Below, one piece after another: positions 44,207 through 52,663 of a stretch of 64,000 nucleotides of DNA. This DNA comes from Stenotrophomonas humi (GTDB lineage Bacteria; Pseudomonadota; Gammaproteobacteria; Xanthomonadales; Xanthomonadaceae): positions 1-64,000 of the forward strand of contig NZ_LDJI01000002.1 in NCBI RefSeq assembly GCF_001431415.1, written 5' to 3'. Numbering within the stretch: the stretch's first letter is position 1; the number at the start of each line of letters is the position of its first letter. The notes under the pieces are model-generated. The model was not told where the DNA came from. It saw nothing but the letters and a program-made list of their open reading frames with translations, and did not search any database. The position numbers and the translations under genes are program-made.

Positions 44207-45235
44207 ATGATTGAATCGCAGACACCGATCGCGGGTGCATCGGCAGCGGCCTTCGCGCAGCACCCCGGCTATCAACGCATGTTCCGGCCCGACCGACTCA
44301 GCCTCGGCATCTTCCTGCCGATGCGTTTCTACAGCGGTGACATGCGCGTGCTTGAGGGGCAGTCCGCGTTGGTGGAGTACATCGACCAGCAGGGCTTCGC
44401 AGCGGTGTGGGTGCGCGATGTCCCGCTGTTCGATCCGATGTTCGGTGATGCGGGGCAGGTGTTTGATCCCTTCACCTATCTGGCATTTCTGGCGGCGCGA
44501 ACGCGACACGTGGCGTTGGCCACCGGAAGCGTGGTGTTCCCGCTGCGGCATCCGATCGAGCTGGCGAAGTCCGCGGCTTCCATTGACCAGCTGTCCGGTG
44601 GCCGGTTGGTGATGGGTATCGCGTCGGGGGATCGGCCGGTTGAGTTCCCGGCCTATGGCCTGGACCACGCCTCGCGCGGTGAACGTTTTGCCGAGACGGT
44701 GGGCGCATTCCGTCAATGGCTGCAGCCCGTTGGCAGCGGCGCATCGCATCCGTTGGCGGAACAGGGCATCCAGTTGCTGCCGCCGCCGGTGAACACGCGC
44801 ATCCCGTTGATGGTGACCGGTGGCGCGCGCCAGCCGCTGGAGTGGGTGGCGCAACACGCCGATGGCTGGTTGACCTACCCGGACAGCACGCATGATCGTG
44901 CCGGGCCATTGCGGTTGGCCGACAAGGTCCGCGCCTGGCGTCGGCTGATTCCCGATGGGGGGTTCCGCCCGCACATGACCAATGAATGGCTGGATCTGGT
45001 TGACGATCCGGATCATCCGCGTGTGCCGCTGCAGGGCGGCTACCTGCTGCGCACGGGCCGCAAGGGATTGATTGAACTGTTGGAAGCCTGGCAGCGTGCC
45101 GGGGTCAACCATGCCGCACTCGGCATCCAGTTTTCCCAGCGACCGGCAGCGGAGGTACTGCAGGAGCTGGCCGAGGAGGTACTGCCATTGTTCCCTTCGC
45201 ATCCGGCACCGCTGGCGCCGCATCAGCGCTGGTGA
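44207..45235 (+). CDS. LLM-class flavin-dependent oxidoreductase (luciferase-like)
   Basis: 342 residues with the bacterial luciferase-like TIM-barrel pattern: LSLGIFLPMRFYSG, FAAVWVRDVPLFDP, TRHVALATGSVVFPLRHPIELAKSAA (in sections) and LVMGIASGDRPVEFPAYGL. It should use FMNH2 or F420-like cofactors to oxidise an unknown substrate. It fits the TIGR03571-type group by overall look (recollection). The start MIESQTPIAG lies 10 bp after gst. Confidence 0.88.
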   Translation: MIESQTPIAGASAAAFAQHPGYQRMFRPDRLSLGIFLPMRFYSGDMRVLEGQSALVEYIDQQGFAAVWVRDVPLFDPMFGDAGQVFDPFTYLAFLAARTRHVALATGSVVFPLRHPIELAKSAASIDQLSGGRLVMGIASGDRPVEFPAYGLDHASRGERFAETVGAFRQWLQPVGSGASHPLAEQGIQLLPPPVNTRIPLMVTGGARQPLEWVAQHADGWLTYPDSTHDRAGPLRLADKVRAWRRLIPDGGFRPHMTNEWLDLVDDPDHPRVPLQGGYLLRTGRKGLIELLEAWQRAGVNHAALGIQFSQRPAAEVLQELAEEVLPLFPSHPAPLAPHQRW

Positions 45236-45437
45236 TTGCGGCGCGCCACGCTCAACGCTGCACTTCACACTCAGCACAGCAGTCCACGCTCAGCGCAGCA
45301 CACCCGGGGACACCGTCGGGGACCGGACGTCTCGTTGCGGCCAGCTGCGCAGTGAGGGGAGGCCGTGCACAGGGGCTACAGGGGGGAGACGGCCGTGACG
45401 GTGCCCCGGATGCGCTGCGCTCAGCGTGCGGGGAGTG

Positions 45438-46235
45438 TCATGTGCCACTCCATCGGGGCGGGCGTTTCTCCAGGAATGCGCGTGGACCCTCCTTGAAGTC
45501 GTTGCTGCTGGCGACGGTGTGCATTGCATGGGCGCTGATCTGTCGCAGCGCCTGGTCATCGTGATCGAATGCGGCGCGTGCCACAGTCAGACTTTCACGC
45601 ACCGCGATCGGGGCATTGGCGCAGATGCGCTGTGCCAGTGCGAGCGCGCACGCCCTCAGCCCCTCCATGGGCACGACGTGGTTGACCAGGCCGATCTGAT
45701 GCGCGCGCTGTGCCGGAAGGCGTTCTCCGGTAAGGATCAATTCGAGGGCCAGGGCACGCGGAATCGCCCGCGTGAGGCGGTACAACCCACCCGCGGCGGC
45801 GACCAGGCCACGCTGCACCTCGGGCAGTCCGAACGTCGCGTGCTCGGCGGCGACGATCAGGTCGCAGGCCAATGCGATTTCCGTTCCGCCGGCCAGGGCA
45901 AAGCCATTGACGGCGGCAATCCACGGCTTCTGCCGGGGCTGATTCACGAAGCCGGCAAAGCCACCGCCGGGCGTGCTCAGGCTGGCGGCTTCGCCCTCGG
46001 CGATGACGCGCAGATCAGCGCCGGCACAGAACGCCTGTTCACCTGCCCCGGTGAGCACGGTGCACCAGATGTCGACGTCGGTCTCGGTCATCGCCACCGC
46101 CAGTTCCAGGCCGATGGTGACATCGGCGTCGATCGCATTGCGCGCCTGCGGGCGGTCCAGCGTGACCCAGGCCACGTGCGGGGCAACGTATTGCAGATTC
46201 ACGCCCGCACAGAGCGGGAGGATGTCTCGGTTCAT
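45438..46235 (-). CDS. enoyl-CoA hydratase/isomerase (crotonase) family protein
   Basis: 265 residues. The crotonase CoA-binding and oxyanion-hole elements are seen in GEQAFCAGADLRVI and WIAAVNGFALAGGTEIALACDLI. A Glu in the usual catalytic region (FGLPEVQRGLVAAAGGLYRL) is present. The ATG overlaps the stop of the thiolase gene as ATGA. It is the third gene of an acyl-CoA operon, and the actual substrate is unknown. Confidence 0.9.
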   Translation of the reverse strand: MNRDILPLCAGVNLQYVAPHVAWVTLDRPQARNAIDADVTIGLELAVAMTETDVDIWCTVLTGAGEQAFCAGADLRVIAEGEAASLSTPGGGFAGFVNQPRQKPWIAAVNGFALAGGTEIALACDLIVAAEHATFGLPEVQRGLVAAAGGLYRLTRAIPRALALELILTGERLPAQRAHQIGLVNHVVPMEGLRACALALAQRICANAPIAVRESLTVARAAFDHDDQALRQISAHAMHTVASSNDFKEGPRAFLEKRPPRWSGT

Positions 46236-47737
46236 GCCACCAGGCTCCATTCCGAGTAGCCGTGCTGGGTGGGTCGCAGGACGCCGGTGCGGCCGACCGG
46301 GGAGATGTCGCGGTCGGTGAGCGCCAGCAGGGTCCAGTTGTCATCGGCAGCAACGCGCGCCAGCGTGCGTGTGTTGTGGGGGGTGCGCACCATTGCCACG
46401 CCATGCCGCAGCTCACCGTTGGGGTGGTAGAGCAGGGTGAAGGCTTCCAGCTGCCCCGCGCCCCGCGGCTCGGCTTCAACGGCGGGCACCACGAGGCGAT
46501 GGCTGTCGGCGATCTGCTGCACGTTGCTGTAGGCCAGCGCGGGATGACCCGGATAAGGGCGCCGCGCCAACACCAGACCATGATGTTTGGTGACGAACTC
46601 GCCCTGCCCATACAGCAGGCCCCGGGAGACGGACAGGGACGTGCGCAGGCGCCGCACCATCGCGCAGACCGCATGGGTCATGTAGTTGCTCAACGGTGCG
46701 CCGAAGAAGGTCAGCCCCCCGGTGACGGTGGGTTCGAAGCGTGCCGGCAGGCCAAGGATGCGACGCGCCATCTTGGGCACGCACGGGAAGCAGCTGTACA
46801 GCTCCAGCGCCTCGAATGCGCCACCGGCCAGGTGGACGCAGGCAGTCAGCACCGCATTCTGCGCATGGCTTTCCCAGTAGTGGTCGCGTGCCAGGAAGTC
46901 GCGTGGTTCCTGTGCCTGCGCGCCACCCCACGGATACACCAGCTGCTGCTCCGGAATGCCGGCATCGCGCGCACGTTCCAGACTGGTCAGCAGCACCGCC
47001 GCGCCCTGGTTGACCTGCGGATTGGCGACCATCAGCTTCGTGTAGGGCCAGGCGACCATCCGGTTGTCCGATGAAGCGGTGATGATGTCCGCCGCACTGT
47101 ACGGCCCGGGAAGCCACACGGTGGCGTTGCTGGTGGCGTGCTGGGAGTAGCGGCCCCACAGTTCGCCGGACTCGCGTTGTGCCGCGCTCGGAGATTGCCG
47201 CCAATGCGCGGCGCTGGCGGTTTCGTAGAACGGATAGATGGACAGCGGTTGGCTGCAGCCCAGGCGCACCGCCAGTGAATGCACGATGTCGGCACCGCGC
47301 AGTGGCATCTGCGCGTCGCTGCCGGGTGCCGTCCACGGCAGCTCGATGCCTTGCTTCAATGCCTGGGTAACGGTGTGCTGCGCCTCGGCGCCGCAGACCA
47401 ATGCGACCTGGCTTTGCCCATTGGCGATGCGTTGTGCCGCGTCCTGGAGCAATGCCAGCGGACTCTGCCCGCCCACCGGGCCGTATGTGGTGTGGCGTGG
47501 CCGGATATCCAGGCACTGTGCAAGATGGCCAGGGGCATCGGGATATGGCCAGCTGCTGATGTTGACCACGTCCAGCGAATCGACCTGTGACAGCAGCGCC
47601 GAATGTGCGTCGTTCGCAGCAGCGTGCGCGGCGCGCAGCATCAGGTCCATCGGCTCCAGCCCGTGGCTGGGCGTCGAGGGCCGGTCGATGTACTCGCCGA
47701 CGCCGACGATCACCGGGATGTTGGCAGGCAGGATCAC
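46232..47737 (-). CDS. thiolase-family acetyl-CoA acetyltransferase-like protein
   Basis: 501 residues from a GTG that overlaps the ligase stop (GTGA). The thiolase fold is apparent from PVIVGVGEYIDRP, NGQSQVALVCGAEAQ, NQGAAVLLTSLERARDAG, HLAGGAFEALELYSCFPC and TGGLTFFGAPLSNYMTHAV. It resembles the SCP2-like group of acetyl-CoA acetyltransferases, which often lacks the canonical catalytic Cys context. It probably acts in chain cleavage of a CoA-activated acid. Confidence 0.87.
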   Translation of the reverse strand: MILPANIPVIVGVGEYIDRPSTPSHGLEPMDLMLRAAHAAANDAHSALLSQVDSLDVVNISSWPYPDAPGHLAQCLDIRPRHTTYGPVGGQSPLALLQDAAQRIANGQSQVALVCGAEAQHTVTQALKQGIELPWTAPGSDAQMPLRGADIVHSLAVRLGCSQPLSIYPFYETASAAHWRQSPSAAQRESGELWGRYSQHATSNATVWLPGPYSAADIITASSDNRMVAWPYTKLMVANPQVNQGAAVLLTSLERARDAGIPEQQLVYPWGGAQAQEPRDFLARDHYWESHAQNAVLTACVHLAGGAFEALELYSCFPCVPKMARRILGLPARFEPTVTGGLTFFGAPLSNYMTHAVCAMVRRLRTSLSVSRGLLYGQGEFVTKHHGLVLARRPYPGHPALAYSNVQQIADSHRLVVPAVEAEPRGAGQLEAFTLLYHPNGELRHGVAMVRTPHNTRTLARVAADDNWTLLALTDRDISPVGRTGVLRPTQHGYSEWSLVA

Positions 47738-49857
47738 GGTGCGTCCTCATCGTTCCACAGCGTCAGTCCATCCAGTGCTTCAACGTGGCCGGGTGTGGCC
47801 AGCAATGGATTGACTTCCAGCGAGTGCAGTCGCGGTCCCAGCGCGAGGGCGGCATTGCCGATGCGGGCGATGACGTCGGCCACTTCGTTGCGGTCCACGC
47901 GAGGACCACCGCGGTAGCCGTCCAGCAATCGTGTGGCACGTAGTTCATCCAGCATCGCCCGTACGTCGGTGGCGGTCACCGGCAGCAATCGCAGGCTGGT
48001 GTCCTTGAGCAGTTCCACCCAGATGCCGCCAAGGCCGACGGCAAGCATCGGCCCCCATTGCGGGTCGCGCACGATCCCGACCAGCAGCTCGATGCCGTTG
48101 CCGCGCATCGGCGAGAGGATCACGCCATCAATACGGGCCTGCGGGCATGACGCAGCGACCGCCACGCGGATCTGCCGATAGGCATCGGCGGCGTGGGCGG
48201 GTGAAACATTCAACTGGACACCACCGACATCGCTTTTGTGGGCGATGTCCGGTGAGGCGATCTTCAACGCCAGCGGGCTACCGATTTCATGGGCGATGCT
48301 GCGCGCCTGCGCTGCATCGGTGGCGATGCGAGCGGGAATCACCGGCACACCCTGGCTGGCGAGGTAGTCCAGCGTCTGGCGTTCGGTGGCAGGCCGTGCG
48401 TCGATCTGCGGGAGGTCATTGGCGACAGGCAGCGGATGGCACTCGCCACGCTTTCGCGCCCACCACTGTGCGCTGGCAATGGCCGACAGCCCGCGATCCA
48501 CCCCTGCAGCGACATAGGCGATGCCGTGGTGCTTGGCAAGCAGGCGGCTGTAATCGACCACCGGACGCGGCGTGATACTGAGCAGCACGCTCTGCGCGTC
48601 GATGGCGGCAAAGCCGGTACCGACCGCGGCGATGACCTGTTCGGAATACTTCTGCAATGGCGCGCCCGGCATGTCGTACAGGCAAGCCACCAGGTCCACG
48701 CCGGGGTCGCTGGCCAGGACACCGATGCTGCTTGCAAACAGCGAGGGCTCGAGCATGGCGGCGCCGGTTACATCCAGCGGATTGTGTGGCGTGCCGAAGT
48801 CGGGCAACAGCTGCTTCAGCGCATCGCGCGTGGGCTGGGACAGTTCCGCCAGCTGCAGGCCCACGGCCTCGGCACGATCCGCGGCCACTTCGCAGATGCC
48901 GCCGGAAATGGCCAGCACGCCCACGCCGCCACTGCGCGGTTGTACCTGTGACAGCAACCCGGCAGTGGCCACCAGGTCATCCACCGACTGCACGCGGATG
49001 ATGCCCAGTTGCCGGCACGCCGCATCAAATACACGATCGTCACCGACCAGCGAGCCGGTGTGCGCCTGGGCAGATCTGGCAGTGATGTGGCTGGTGCCGA
49101 TCTTGAGCGCGATGATCGGCTTGCCGGCGCTCAATGCGCGCTGTGCGGCAGCGGCCAGGGTCTGCGCATCGCGGGAGGTTTCCAGAAACAGGCAGATGAC
49201 CCGCGTGGCATCGTCATCGACCAGGTAGTCAACGACGCGCGCGACATTCAGGTCCACCTCGTTGCCGGTGGAGACGATGTAGCTCAGGCCCACGCCCTGG
49301 CGGCCTGCGAATTCGGCGATGTAGCTGGCCGTGGCGCCGCTCTGCGACACCAGCGCCACATTGCCGGCCAGACGCGTGGGCAGGTTGATCGTCCAGATCG
49401 GCACGCGGTCGATGAAGTTGATGAAGCCCAGGCAGTTCGGCCCCAGCAGGTGAATGCCCTTGTCACGGGCAAGTGCGGCCAGCGACATCTGGCGGTCCGC
49501 GCCATCGCCGCCCAGCTCGGCGAAGCCGGAGCTGAGGATCACCGCGTTGCCGATGCCGGCTTCGTGCAGATCCTGCAGGGCTTCCTCGATGGCGTGCATC
49601 GGCACCATCAGCAGGGCAGCATCCACCTGCTGGCCGAGCGCGCGGCAGGATGTGGCCGCGTTGACGCCATGGATGCGCCCACCCTTTGGATTGACGACGT
49701 GGATGCTGCCTTCGTAGCCGAGCCGGCCGAAGTTGGCGAACGCACCGTTGGACCATGCCGAGCGCTCGGTCGCGCCGACCAGCGCGATGGATCGGGCGCG
49801 CAGCAAACCATCCAGGCGCGCGCGTGCGCCGCCCTGCATCTTCATTTGTGCATTCAT
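47734..49857 (-). CDS. NDP-forming acyl-CoA synthetase (acetate--CoA ligase family), fused alpha/beta
   Basis: 707 residues. The N-terminal CoA-binding Rossmann domain (SIALVGATERSAWSNGAFANFG) is followed by succinyl-CoA ligase-like domains with the phospho-His-type region (LVSQSGATASYIAEFAG, STGNEVDLNVARVVDYL). The C-terminal ATP-grasp domain has GSPLALKIASPDIAHKSDVGGV (in sections) and GVILSPMRGNGIELLVG. It converts a carboxylic acid to its CoA thioester, or the reverse, with ATP or GTP. It is first in the operon with a thiolase and a crotonase, and a LysR gene lies upstream on the same strand. Confidence 0.92.
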   Translation of the reverse strand: MNAQMKMQGGARARLDGLLRARSIALVGATERSAWSNGAFANFGRLGYEGSIHVVNPKGGRIHGVNAATSCRALGQQVDAALLMVPMHAIEEALQDLHEAGIGNAVILSSGFAELGGDGADRQMSLAALARDKGIHLLGPNCLGFINFIDRVPIWTINLPTRLAGNVALVSQSGATASYIAEFAGRQGVGLSYIVSTGNEVDLNVARVVDYLVDDDATRVICLFLETSRDAQTLAAAAQRALSAGKPIIALKIGTSHITARSAQAHTGSLVGDDRVFDAACRQLGIIRVQSVDDLVATAGLLSQVQPRSGGVGVLAISGGICEVAADRAEAVGLQLAELSQPTRDALKQLLPDFGTPHNPLDVTGAAMLEPSLFASSIGVLASDPGVDLVACLYDMPGAPLQKYSEQVIAAVGTGFAAIDAQSVLLSITPRPVVDYSRLLAKHHGIAYVAAGVDRGLSAIASAQWWARKRGECHPLPVANDLPQIDARPATERQTLDYLASQGVPVIPARIATDAAQARSIAHEIGSPLALKIASPDIAHKSDVGGVQLNVSPAHAADAYRQIRVAVAASCPQARIDGVILSPMRGNGIELLVGIVRDPQWGPMLAVGLGGIWVELLKDTSLRLLPVTATDVRAMLDELRATRLLDGYRGGPRVDRNEVADVIARIGNAALALGPRLHSLEVNPLLATPGHVEALDGLTLWNDEDAP

Positions 49858-50250
49858 CGGAAAGTGTTCTCTTGCAGTCGATTACCGCTGGACGACCTGT
49901 GCGTCGGTGCGGGTGTTGCCGGGATAGGCAGGCATCGCCCGGAAAGTCATGTGGGTGTGATGCCGTGGCCGCTGCGGGATGCTCCGGTTGCGCGGTTGTC
50001 CCCTGGTGCGTGGGTGTGGTCGCGCCGGGGGAGAGGGCGGCATGGCAATGCCGGCAACCGCCCCGACGTGCCCCCGGCGTCTGCTTGAACCTGCTCACGC
50101 CCCATGAGGTACGCCACTCCCGGCCCGTTGTTCGGGAGTCTGCACAGCAGGTGGAGCGTGAACAGGGTCAAGCCGACGCGATCCATGGGATCCACTATCG
50201 GAATTGGCGGCTGCGGCGTCCAATACGAAAACGACCGCCATCCATAACAA
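49858..50250. other. intergenic stretch between ligase and LysR genes
   Basis: This should hold the promoter of the minus-strand ligase-thiolase-crotonase operon and the 3' end region of the LysR gene. I see no coding frame and no unambiguous -35/-10 pair or terminator. Confidence 0.45.
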
Positions 50251-51174
50251 TTACGTCTGGAAGGTGTGTTGATCCTGGTGCGTCGGCACTGCCGCGCCCC
50301 GTGCGAGCTGCCAGCAGCGCTCGGCTGCCGCCGGTTGCGTGCCGCGCCGACGCACCAGCCGCAGCGCGATGTCGGCGGCGTCGGCCAGCGGACGCATGCA
50401 CAGGCGTTCACGCAGCTGCGCAGGTGGTCTGCGAATGAAGTTCAGGCCGACCACGCTGCCGGCAAGAATGTGCTGCAGCCAGAGATCACTCATCATTTCG
50501 TGATCCACCTGCAGCACCGCGCCGGCCCGCTGCGCGGCGCCGAACAGCTGCTCATGCACGAAGGGATTCAAGCCGCGTTCAAAGGCGAGGATCGTCCTGC
50601 CGCGCAGGTCGGCGCTTCGCACGACCTCCAGCGCAGCCAGGGGATCGTCGCTGCGGCAGCACACGTGGCATGACGCGTGGCTGATGAGCTGGTAGTCCAA
50701 CGCAGGGTCGGTGACATCGCCCACGGTAAAGGCCATGTCCAATGTGCCGGCTGCCACGCGCTCGACCAACTCCGGGCTCCAACCGAGCGCGATCTCAATC
50801 TGGATCTTCGGCTGCAGTTGGGCGAAGCGTTCCAGCAGCGCCACGCGCTTGGCGAACAGATGCGAGTAGGGCGGCAGGCCGATACGCAGCAGCGGGGGGT
50901 CTTCGCGCCTGCGCAGCATGCTGGCACAGGCGCTGAATTCGTCCAGCGACTGCATCACCGCACGTGCGGGGCCCTGCAATGCCTTGCCCTGCGCACTCAG
51001 TGCCACACGACGGCTGTCGCGGATGAACAGATCAAAGCCGAGTTGCGTTTCCAGTTTGCGGATCTGCGAGGACAACCACGGTTGTGCAACATGCAGTGTT
51101 TCGGCCGCACGGGTGAAGGACAGTGTGTCGGCGACGGCAACGAACATCTGCACACGGCGGGAATCGGTACGCAT
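50251..51174 (-). CDS. LysR-family transcriptional regulator
   Basis: 307 residues. The HTH begins RRVQMFVAVADTLSFTRAAETLHVAQPWLSSQI (in sections), then the linker helix and a substrate-binding domain with LLRIGLPPYSHLFAKRVALL and LDMAFTVGDV. Four Cys in HASCHVCCRSDD and nearby are notable. It lies upstream of, and codirectional with, the acyl-CoA operon and probably regulates it (inference). Confidence 0.9.
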   Translation of the reverse strand: MRTDSRRVQMFVAVADTLSFTRAAETLHVAQPWLSSQIRKLETQLGFDLFIRDSRRVALSAQGKALQGPARAVMQSLDEFSACASMLRRREDPPLLRIGLPPYSHLFAKRVALLERFAQLQPKIQIEIALGWSPELVERVAAGTLDMAFTVGDVTDPALDYQLISHASCHVCCRSDDPLAALEVVRSADLRGRTILAFERGLNPFVHEQLFGAAQRAGAVLQVDHEMMSDLWLQHILAGSVVGLNFIRRPPAQLRERLCMRPLADAADIALRLVRRRGTQPAAAERCWQLARGAAVPTHQDQHTFQT

Positions 51175-51590
51175 GGCGCACGCTCACACGAGGGGGATCT
51201 GCGACGCTGGCCCGGATGGCGGTATCAGTATGGCCACACTTCCTGTGTTGGCAACGCCCCGTGAGGCAGTTCATGCAGCGGGTTCAAGCGGATGCCGCTG
51301 CGTCTTTCGGGTAGGTAGGCGACATGTCGATGGATGTGTGCATGACGTGCATGCCCGCAGCGGTTGGCGCTTGACGACGAACCTGGCTGAGAGCGGGTGG
51401 ACGAGATGTTCCGGAATGGAACAGGTGATGAGCCGGTGATCGCAGATGTAAAAAATACAGCCGTTGGCCTCACATGGCCCGGCCAGGCGTTCGCGACTCC
51501 GGGATCTGCGCAAACGGATGTGCAGTCTGCCAGTGCGCACGCCGAGCGCAGCCATGCTGCGCTTTCCACTTCGGCACTAGCGGTGGTGGT
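51175..51590. other. intergenic stretch upstream of LysR gene
   Basis: No gene supported. It contains an inverted repeat TGTTCC / GGAACA with a 5-bp spacer at 51407-51423, about 235 bp before the LysR start, of unknown role. Confidence 0.4.
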
Positions 51591-52031
51591 TCAACGCCGC
51601 GCCCATTGCACGATGCTGCTGGCGGGCATGACCCCGGACTGCCGCGCGATCTCGCGTCCCGCCTGGATCAGCACCATGGTGGGAATGCTGCGGATGCCGA
51701 AGCGGCTGGCAAGAGCAGGCTCGGCTTCGGTGTCCACCTTGCCCAGCCGCATCTGCGGTTCCAGCTGCATTGCAGCCTTGGCGAACTCCGGTGCCATCTG
51801 TCGGCAGGGCCCGCACCAGGCGGCCCAGAAATCGACCAGCAACGGAATCTGCGAGCGGTTGGCATGCGCGTCAAAGCTTGCCGCGTTCAAGGCGATGGGC
51901 GTAGCAGTGAACAGGGCGCTGTGGCAGCGACCGCAGGACGGCGACTGTGCCAGACGTGCCCCAGGAACGCGGTTGATGGCGTTGCAGTGCGGGCAGGCGA
52001 TCTGCAGCGGATCGTTGTTGGCGGTGTTCAT
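51591..52031 (-). CDS. trxC: thioredoxin 2, zinc-ribbon type
   Basis: 146 residues. An N-terminal zinc ribbon has two CxxC pairs (Cys13/16, Cys33/36). It is followed by a thioredoxin domain with the active site WAAWCGPCRQM (Cys73, Cys76) and cis-Pro in IRSIPTMVLI. TrxC is an oxidative-stress thioredoxin, typically OxyR-regulated in enterobacteria. It is divergent from the GspM-like fragment. Confidence 0.95.
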   Translation of the reverse strand: MNTANNDPLQIACPHCNAINRVPGARLAQSPSCGRCHSALFTATPIALNAASFDAHANRSQIPLLVDFWAAWCGPCRQMAPEFAKAAMQLEPQMRLGKVDTEAEPALASRFGIRSIPTMVLIQAGREIARQSGVMPASSIVQWARR

Positions 52032-52095
52032 GTCTGGACCAGGCGCGGGCAGTCAGCGAGAGCGTCAGTATGGCGCTGGCAGGGTGAATCAAGTG

Positions 52096-52401
52096 ATGCA
52101 GCATCTGCGGGCCAATGCAGCGCGCCTGGTGGCAGGCGGGCAGCTCGCCGCGCAGATGAATGCCACCGATCTGTCGGCCATGCTGGCGGCAAGTGCCGGC
52201 AAGCACGGGCTGAGCATCGCCTTGCTGCAACCACGGCCTGACCAGCGTATTGCGGTGACATTGAGCGGGCATCCCAGCGCCGTCGTGGCGTGGTTGGAAG
52301 AGCTGCAGAATGCGGGCGTGGCGATGACCGAACTCACCCTGGCACAGGGCGAAGATGGCAGCTGGAAAGGGGACATGCTGCTGTCCGGCCCCGGAAGCTG
52401 A
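52096..52401 (+). pseudogene. GspM-like C-terminal fragment
   Basis: An open frame of about 101 residues from ATG 52096 (GTG 52084 also possible; AGGG lies 11 bp before the ATG). The segment DLSAMLAASAGKHGLSIALLQ, then VTLSGHPSAVVAWLEELQNAGVAMTELTL, matches the C-terminal ferredoxin-like domain of type II secretion protein GspM/XpsM. The N-terminal membrane helix and coiled coil are missing, and the upstream sequence is trxC on the other strand. No other gsp gene is in the window. It is either a remnant of a decayed secretion locus or a short stand-alone gene. Confidence 0.45.
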
Positions 52402-52474
52402 ACGCTGTAGCGAAGCTGTCTGTTGCCTCTGAAACTGTCGCATCGCACAAAAAACCGTGTTATCAATGCTCCCC

Positions 52475-52555
52475 ATGAACGCAGCCCGCGCCAGCTTTTA
52501 CTTTTGGTATTACTTTCCGAAGCCGCTGGCGGAGGAAGGACTGCGCTCACCCTGA
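52475..52555 (+). CDS. aromatic-amino-acid leader peptide of aroG
   Basis: A 26-residue frame, MNAARASFYFWYYFPKPLAEEGLRSP, given here in parts: MNAARAS, then seven consecutive aromatic codons (Phe8 Tyr9 Phe10 Trp11 Tyr12 Tyr13 Phe14), then PKPLAEEGLRSP. A perfect intrinsic terminator follows 24 bp after its stop, and aroG comes next. The leader is a ribosome-stalling sensor of charged tRNA-Phe/Tyr/Trp. An in-frame ATG at 52466 would add three residues. No strong ribosome binding site is visible, as is common for leader peptides. Confidence 0.85.
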   Translation: MNAARASFYFWYYFPKPLAEEGLRSP

Positions 52556-52611
52556 AGAAACTTTCAGAAGCATTCCCGAAAAGCCGCCAGCACACCTGGC
52601 GGCTTTTTTTT
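52526..52611 (+). promoter_or_regulatory. transcription attenuator controlling aroG
   Basis: The terminator stem AAGCCGCCAG (52581-52590) / CTGGCGGCTT (52596-52605) has a CACAC loop and an eight-T run. CTGGCGG at 52526-52532, inside the leader peptide just after the aromatic codons, is identical to the terminator's right arm. It can therefore pair with CCGCCAG at 52584-52590 as an antiterminator. A ribosome stalled on the aromatic codons would leave this region free and permit read-through into aroG. Confidence 0.85.
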
Positions 52612-52663
52612 ATGCCGCCACTGCTGGGGCAAACCCTTCACGTTTTGAACTGGAGTCCCTGCA

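Noticed and set aside
43559..45277. Minus-strand frame opposite the GST and LLM oxidoreductase genes
   Set aside because: Antisense, rich in Arg, Gln and His, no motifs.
51397..52401. 334-residue plus-strand frame covering trxC
   Set aside because: Its first two thirds are antisense to trxC; only the last 100 or so residues resemble a real domain (GspM-like), which is reported separately.
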